Positions 13,651 to 15,668 of a stretch of DNA of 15,668 nt are shown here, in pieces; the first letter of the stretch is position 1; each line of letters opens with the position of its first letter. The DNA comes from Candidatus Omnitrophota bacterium. GTDB taxonomy: Bacteria > Omnitrophota > Gorgyraeia > JABMRN01. The notes beneath the pieces are model-generated. The model saw only the letters and a list, made by a program, of their open reading frames with translations, was not told where the DNA came from and did no database searches. The translations under genes were made by a program, and so were the position numbers. The stretch spans positions 1 to 15,668 of the forward strand of contig JABMRN010000021.1 of NCBI GenBank assembly GCA_013202515.1, given 5' to 3'.

Positions 13651-14798
13651 TCTTTTATCCTGTCCATTCCCTCATTAATCTTTTCAATATTAGTGGCAAA
13701 ACTCAATCTTACATGATCATCAAATCCGAACGCTTCCCCGGGTATCACTGCCACAAGCTTCTCCTCCAGAAGATTTTTAGCGAACTCTTGTGCCTTAAAA
13801 CCGGTCTTCTGTATATTGCAAAACACGTAGAATGCCCCAGATGGCTTTGTGTATGTTAAGGAAGGAATTTCATCGAGACGCTTAATCATGCAATTCCTTC
13901 GATTTTCAAATTCAGCACGCATATCATCGATGGCTTTCTTCGGAAGCTGCAACGCTCCTAAGGCTGCCTTTTGGCTTATCGATGTGGGGTTAGATGTTGA
14001 GTGGCTTTGCAAAATCGAAATTTCTTTTATAATTGACGAATCAGCGCCCAAATAACCTATCCTCCAACCAGTCATGGAATACGACTTCGATACCCCATTC
14101 ACTGTTATAGTCTGTTTGTAAATACCGCCTCCTAAAGAACCAATGGAAACGTGCTTCTTTTCATCATATATTAGCTTTTCATAGATTTCATCGCTAATTA
14201 CAAATATTTTATTCGATACCACAATTTCAGCGATTTCTTCAAGCTCTTTTAAACTATATGTTACACCCGCTGGATTTGACGGCGAGTTTAGAATGATCGC
14301 TTTTGTCTTCTTTGTAATAGCTTTTTTTAAAGCGCTGATAGGGACCTCGAAACCATCAGATTCTTTCGCTTTCACGACAACTGGTTTTGCGCCTGCCATT
14401 TTGATCATTTCGGGGTAACTGACCCAGTATGGAGCAATTAAAACAACTTCATCGGCCGGATTACACAAAACCTGAAATACGTTGTAGAGCGAGTGCTTTG
14501 CCCCACAAGAGACCACTATCTGATCCTGCGTATAATTAAGGCGGTTATCGCGCTTGAACTTAGCACAGATAATATCTTTAAGTTCTGCTATTCCACTTGA
14601 GGAGGTATATTTCGTAAAGCCCGTGTCTATAGCCTCTTTTGCGATCTTCTTGATTGGCTCAGGGGTATCAAAATCGGGCTCTCCCGCAGCGAAATTTATA
14701 ACGTCCTTGCCTTCCGTCATCATTTTCTTAGCTAACGATGTAATGCTCAGCGTCGGTGAAGGCTCAATATCTCTCATTCGTTTGGCCACATTAAACAC
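13635..14798 (-). CDS. Class I aminotransferase, aspartate aminotransferase-like (I-gamma type)
   Basis: This 387-residue PLP enzyme resembles Bacillus/Thermus-type aspartate aminotransferases. The N-terminal AKRMRDIEPSPTLSIT is characteristic of that group. Next come INFAAGEPDFDTP (34-46), the PAPYW-like IAPYWVSYPEM (121-131), and NSPSNPAG with Asn175. Asp203 lies in ISDEIYEKLIYD and the PLP Lys238 in SKSYSMTGWRIGY, with Arg246 nearby; a C-terminal VRLSFATN holds the substrate Arg. It would interconvert aspartate + 2-oxoglutarate with oxaloacetate + glutamate. The GTG at 14798 lies six bases after AAGGGGG. A second GTG at 14789 with GGAG upstream is also possible and removes only three residues. 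It is the first gene after the promoter at 14826-14854 and overlaps the next gene by 16 bases. Exact amino acid preference is not certain. Confidence 0.9.
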   Translation of the reverse strand: MFNVAKRMRDIEPSPTLSITSLAKKMMTEGKDVINFAAGEPDFDTPEPIKKIAKEAIDTGFTKYTSSSGIAELKDIICAKFKRDNRLNYTQDQIVVSCGAKHSLYNVFQVLCNPADEVVLIAPYWVSYPEMIKMAGAKPVVVKAKESDGFEVPISALKKAITKKTKAIILNSPSNPAGVTYSLKELEEIAEIVVSNKIFVISDEIYEKLIYDEKKHVSIGSLGGGIYKQTITVNGVSKSYSMTGWRIGYLGADSSIIKEISILQSHSTSNPTSISQKAALGALQLPKKAIDDMRAEFENRRNCMIKRLDEIPSLTYTKPSGAFYVFCNIQKTGFKAQEFAKNLLEEKLVAVIPGEAFGFDDHVRLSFATNIEKINEGMDRIKEWLKQ

Positions 14799-14825
14799 AC
14801 TCCACCCCCTTGTTTATAGACTATT

Positions 14826-14854
14826 AATATATCATAATATTAGTATTGAATCAA
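14826..14854 (-). promoter_or_regulatory. Sigma-70-type promoter for the aminotransferase-led operon
   Basis: Minus strand TTGATT (14854-14849) and TATATT (14831-14826) are separated by 17 bases in a very AT-rich gap after rplQ. Initiation would fall near 14819, leaving a leader of about 20 bases before the GTG at 14798. No other promoter as good is visible before the one at 2784-2811. It may therefore drive all twelve genes down to cobO. Confidence 0.7.
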
Positions 14855-14885
14855 GGGCAAATTTGGCGGCTTATATGAGGTTAGG

Positions 14886-14915
14886 CAGGTAAGAAGGTGC
14901 TCATCAACCTTCCTG
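14886..14915 (-). other. Hairpin in the rplQ-aminotransferase gap
   Basis: On the minus strand AGGAAGGT (14914-14907) can pair with ACCTTCTT (14898-14891) around an eight-base loop, and CAGG/CCTG can extend it with a bulge. It lies 31 bases downstream of the rplQ stop, where the alpha operon might end. No T-run follows, so it is not a standard intrinsic terminator; it may protect the 3' end or have no role. Confidence 0.4.
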
Positions 14916-14945
14916 TTGGATGGGAATAACTGCATGAGAGCGAGA

Positions 14946-15551
14946 CTACATCTGGGTTCGACGTTGAAAGAATTTCTTGAAAAAGCTCTTTTTCTTTATC
15001 CGTTTTTCTTCTTGCTTGGCTTTTTCTCTTTTGACATCTTCAACAACCCTCTCTTCTTTTACTTCGGGTTTGATTGTAGGCGCAGGCTTTGGAGCCTGTT
15101 CCTTAGGTGTTCGCCTTTCTTCCTTAGCTAGAGTCGGCACTTTCTTTGCCTTTTTCTCCGAAGGCTTTAATGGCTTCGTATCCTTATCTTCGGCCACCTT
15201 TTCGGTTAACTCAAGCAACACTAACTTAGCACCGTCACCACGCCTAAAGCCCTTGGGCACAATTCGCGTGTAGCCACCTTTTCGGTTTGAAAAGAGAGGA
15301 GATATATCCTTAAAAAGCAATAACGTTGTTTCCCTGTCCCTTAGAACAGAAAACACTTGCCGCCTTGATGTGACGCTGTCAACCTTGGCTACGGTAATTA
15401 ATTTCTCCGCAAGTCGCCTTGCTTCCTTGGCCTTAGCCAAAGTGGTTGTTATGCTCTGATGCCTAAAAAGGCTTTTAGCAATCATGCTAAGCGTTGCTTT
15501 TCTGTGAGCTGTTGACCTATTTAACCGAGTTCTTCTCTTATTATGTCTCAT
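14946..15551 (-). CDS. rplQ: 50S ribosomal protein L17 with a C-terminal charged extension
   Basis: L17 is a large-subunit protein near the peptide exit tunnel. Residues 1 to about 117 are a complete L17. MRHNKRRTRLNRSTAHRKA is followed by SLFRHQSITTTLAKAKEARRLAEKLIT in short blocks, then SPLFSNRKGGYTRI, the RRGDGAKLVLLEL end, and no internal gap. Typical bacterial L17 stops near here (about 115-130 residues). This one continues for about 80 residues rich in Lys, Glu and Pro, ending in KKKSFFKKFFQRRTQM, so the total is 201. The tail looks disordered or helical and charged, with no recognised domain. The ATG at 15551 has AGGT about five bases upstream and starts 11 bases after the rpoA stop, the standard rpoA-rplQ order. 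Confidence 0.96.
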   Translation of the reverse strand: MRHNKRRTRLNRSTAHRKATLSMIAKSLFRHQSITTTLAKAKEARRLAEKLITVAKVDSVTSRRQVFSVLRDRETTLLLFKDISPLFSNRKGGYTRIVPKGFRRGDGAKLVLLELTEKVAEDKDTKPLKPSEKKAKKVPTLAKEERRTPKEQAPKPAPTIKPEVKEERVVEDVKREKAKQEEKRIKKKSFFKKFFQRRTQM

Positions 15552-15562
15552 GGCAACCTATT

Positions 15563-15668
15563 TCATTTTTTTAAACTTTTTTTGTCTATTTTTATGCCCA
15601 GGTGAATTCCCATCCCAAGTAAAATTTTAGTTATTTCCGTCAAGGACTTCTTGCCGAAATTCCTATAC
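15563..15668 (-). CDS. rpoA: DNA-directed RNA polymerase subunit alpha, C-terminal end
   Basis: Only the last 35 codons and stop of rpoA are in the window; the rest lies beyond base 15668. The visible peptide contains RNFGKKSLTEITKILLGMG followed by HLGI and a Lys-rich end. It matches the final helix-hairpin-helix of the alpha C-terminal domain (NLGKKSLTEI in E. coli), which binds UP-element DNA and activators. The stop TGA is at 15565-15563, 11 bases before rplQ. Its place directly before rplQ is the conserved bacterial order. Confidence 0.92.
   Translation of the reverse strand, partial: YRNFGKKSLTEITKILLGMGIHLGIKIDKKSLKK

Noticed and set aside
1..15668. Mobile elements, CRISPR arrays, defence systems, tRNA or rRNA genes
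   Set aside because: No transposase or integrase motifs, regularly spaced direct repeats, or tRNA-like cloverleaf sequences were seen; the gaps are too short to hide them.

Overview
The window is bacterial chromosome in which every supportable gene lies on the minus strand, so transcription runs from high to low coordinates. It looks like core genome: I see no insertion sequences, CRISPR arrays, tRNA or rRNA genes. The organism is probably an AT-rich Gram-negative-type bacterium, because an LpxL/HtrB-like acyltransferase is present. The mixture of a LeuCD-type aconitase-family enzyme, a diacylglycerol glycosyltransferase of the MGDG-synthase/UgtP family, and cobamide salvage genes behind a riboswitch reminds me of uncultivated lineages such as Omnitrophota. 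That placement comes from memory of gene content, not from a search, and is weak.

Right end (about 14946-15668): the end of rpoA (alpha C-terminal domain) is followed by rplQ, the usual close of the ribosomal protein/RNA polymerase alpha operon. This L17 carries an unusual charged tail of about 80 residues.

Middle (about 2857-14854): a good sigma-70-type promoter at 14826-14854 precedes twelve genes with gaps of at most 49 bases and many ATGA overlaps. The first six are central metabolism: an aspartate-type aminotransferase, large and small subunits of a LeuCD/aconitase-family hydro-lyase, an isocitrate-type dehydrogenase, malate dehydrogenase and dihydrolipoyl dehydrogenase. Together they fit conversion of citrate to 2-oxoglutarate, with malate/oxaloacetate and aspartate exchange. 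A second aminotransferase (AlaC-like) follows. Then come three envelope/lipid genes (diacylglycerol-type glycosyltransferase, LpxL-like acyltransferase, GT2 glycosyltransferase), pcm protein repair methyltransferase, a small membrane protein of the small multidrug export family, and the corrinoid adenosyltransferase cobO.

Left part (1-2811): a self-contained regulatory unit made of a promoter (2784-2811), a cobalamin riboswitch aptamer (2603-2753) and an intrinsic terminator (2494-2535). It leads into cobC, cobU, cobT and cobS, the last cut by the window edge. These four genes complete the nucleotide loop of cobamides, and with cobO they form a cobinamide salvage pathway. No corrin-ring synthesis gene is in view. 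The only stretch above 300 bases without a gene (2480-2856) is filled by this promoter, riboswitch and terminator.
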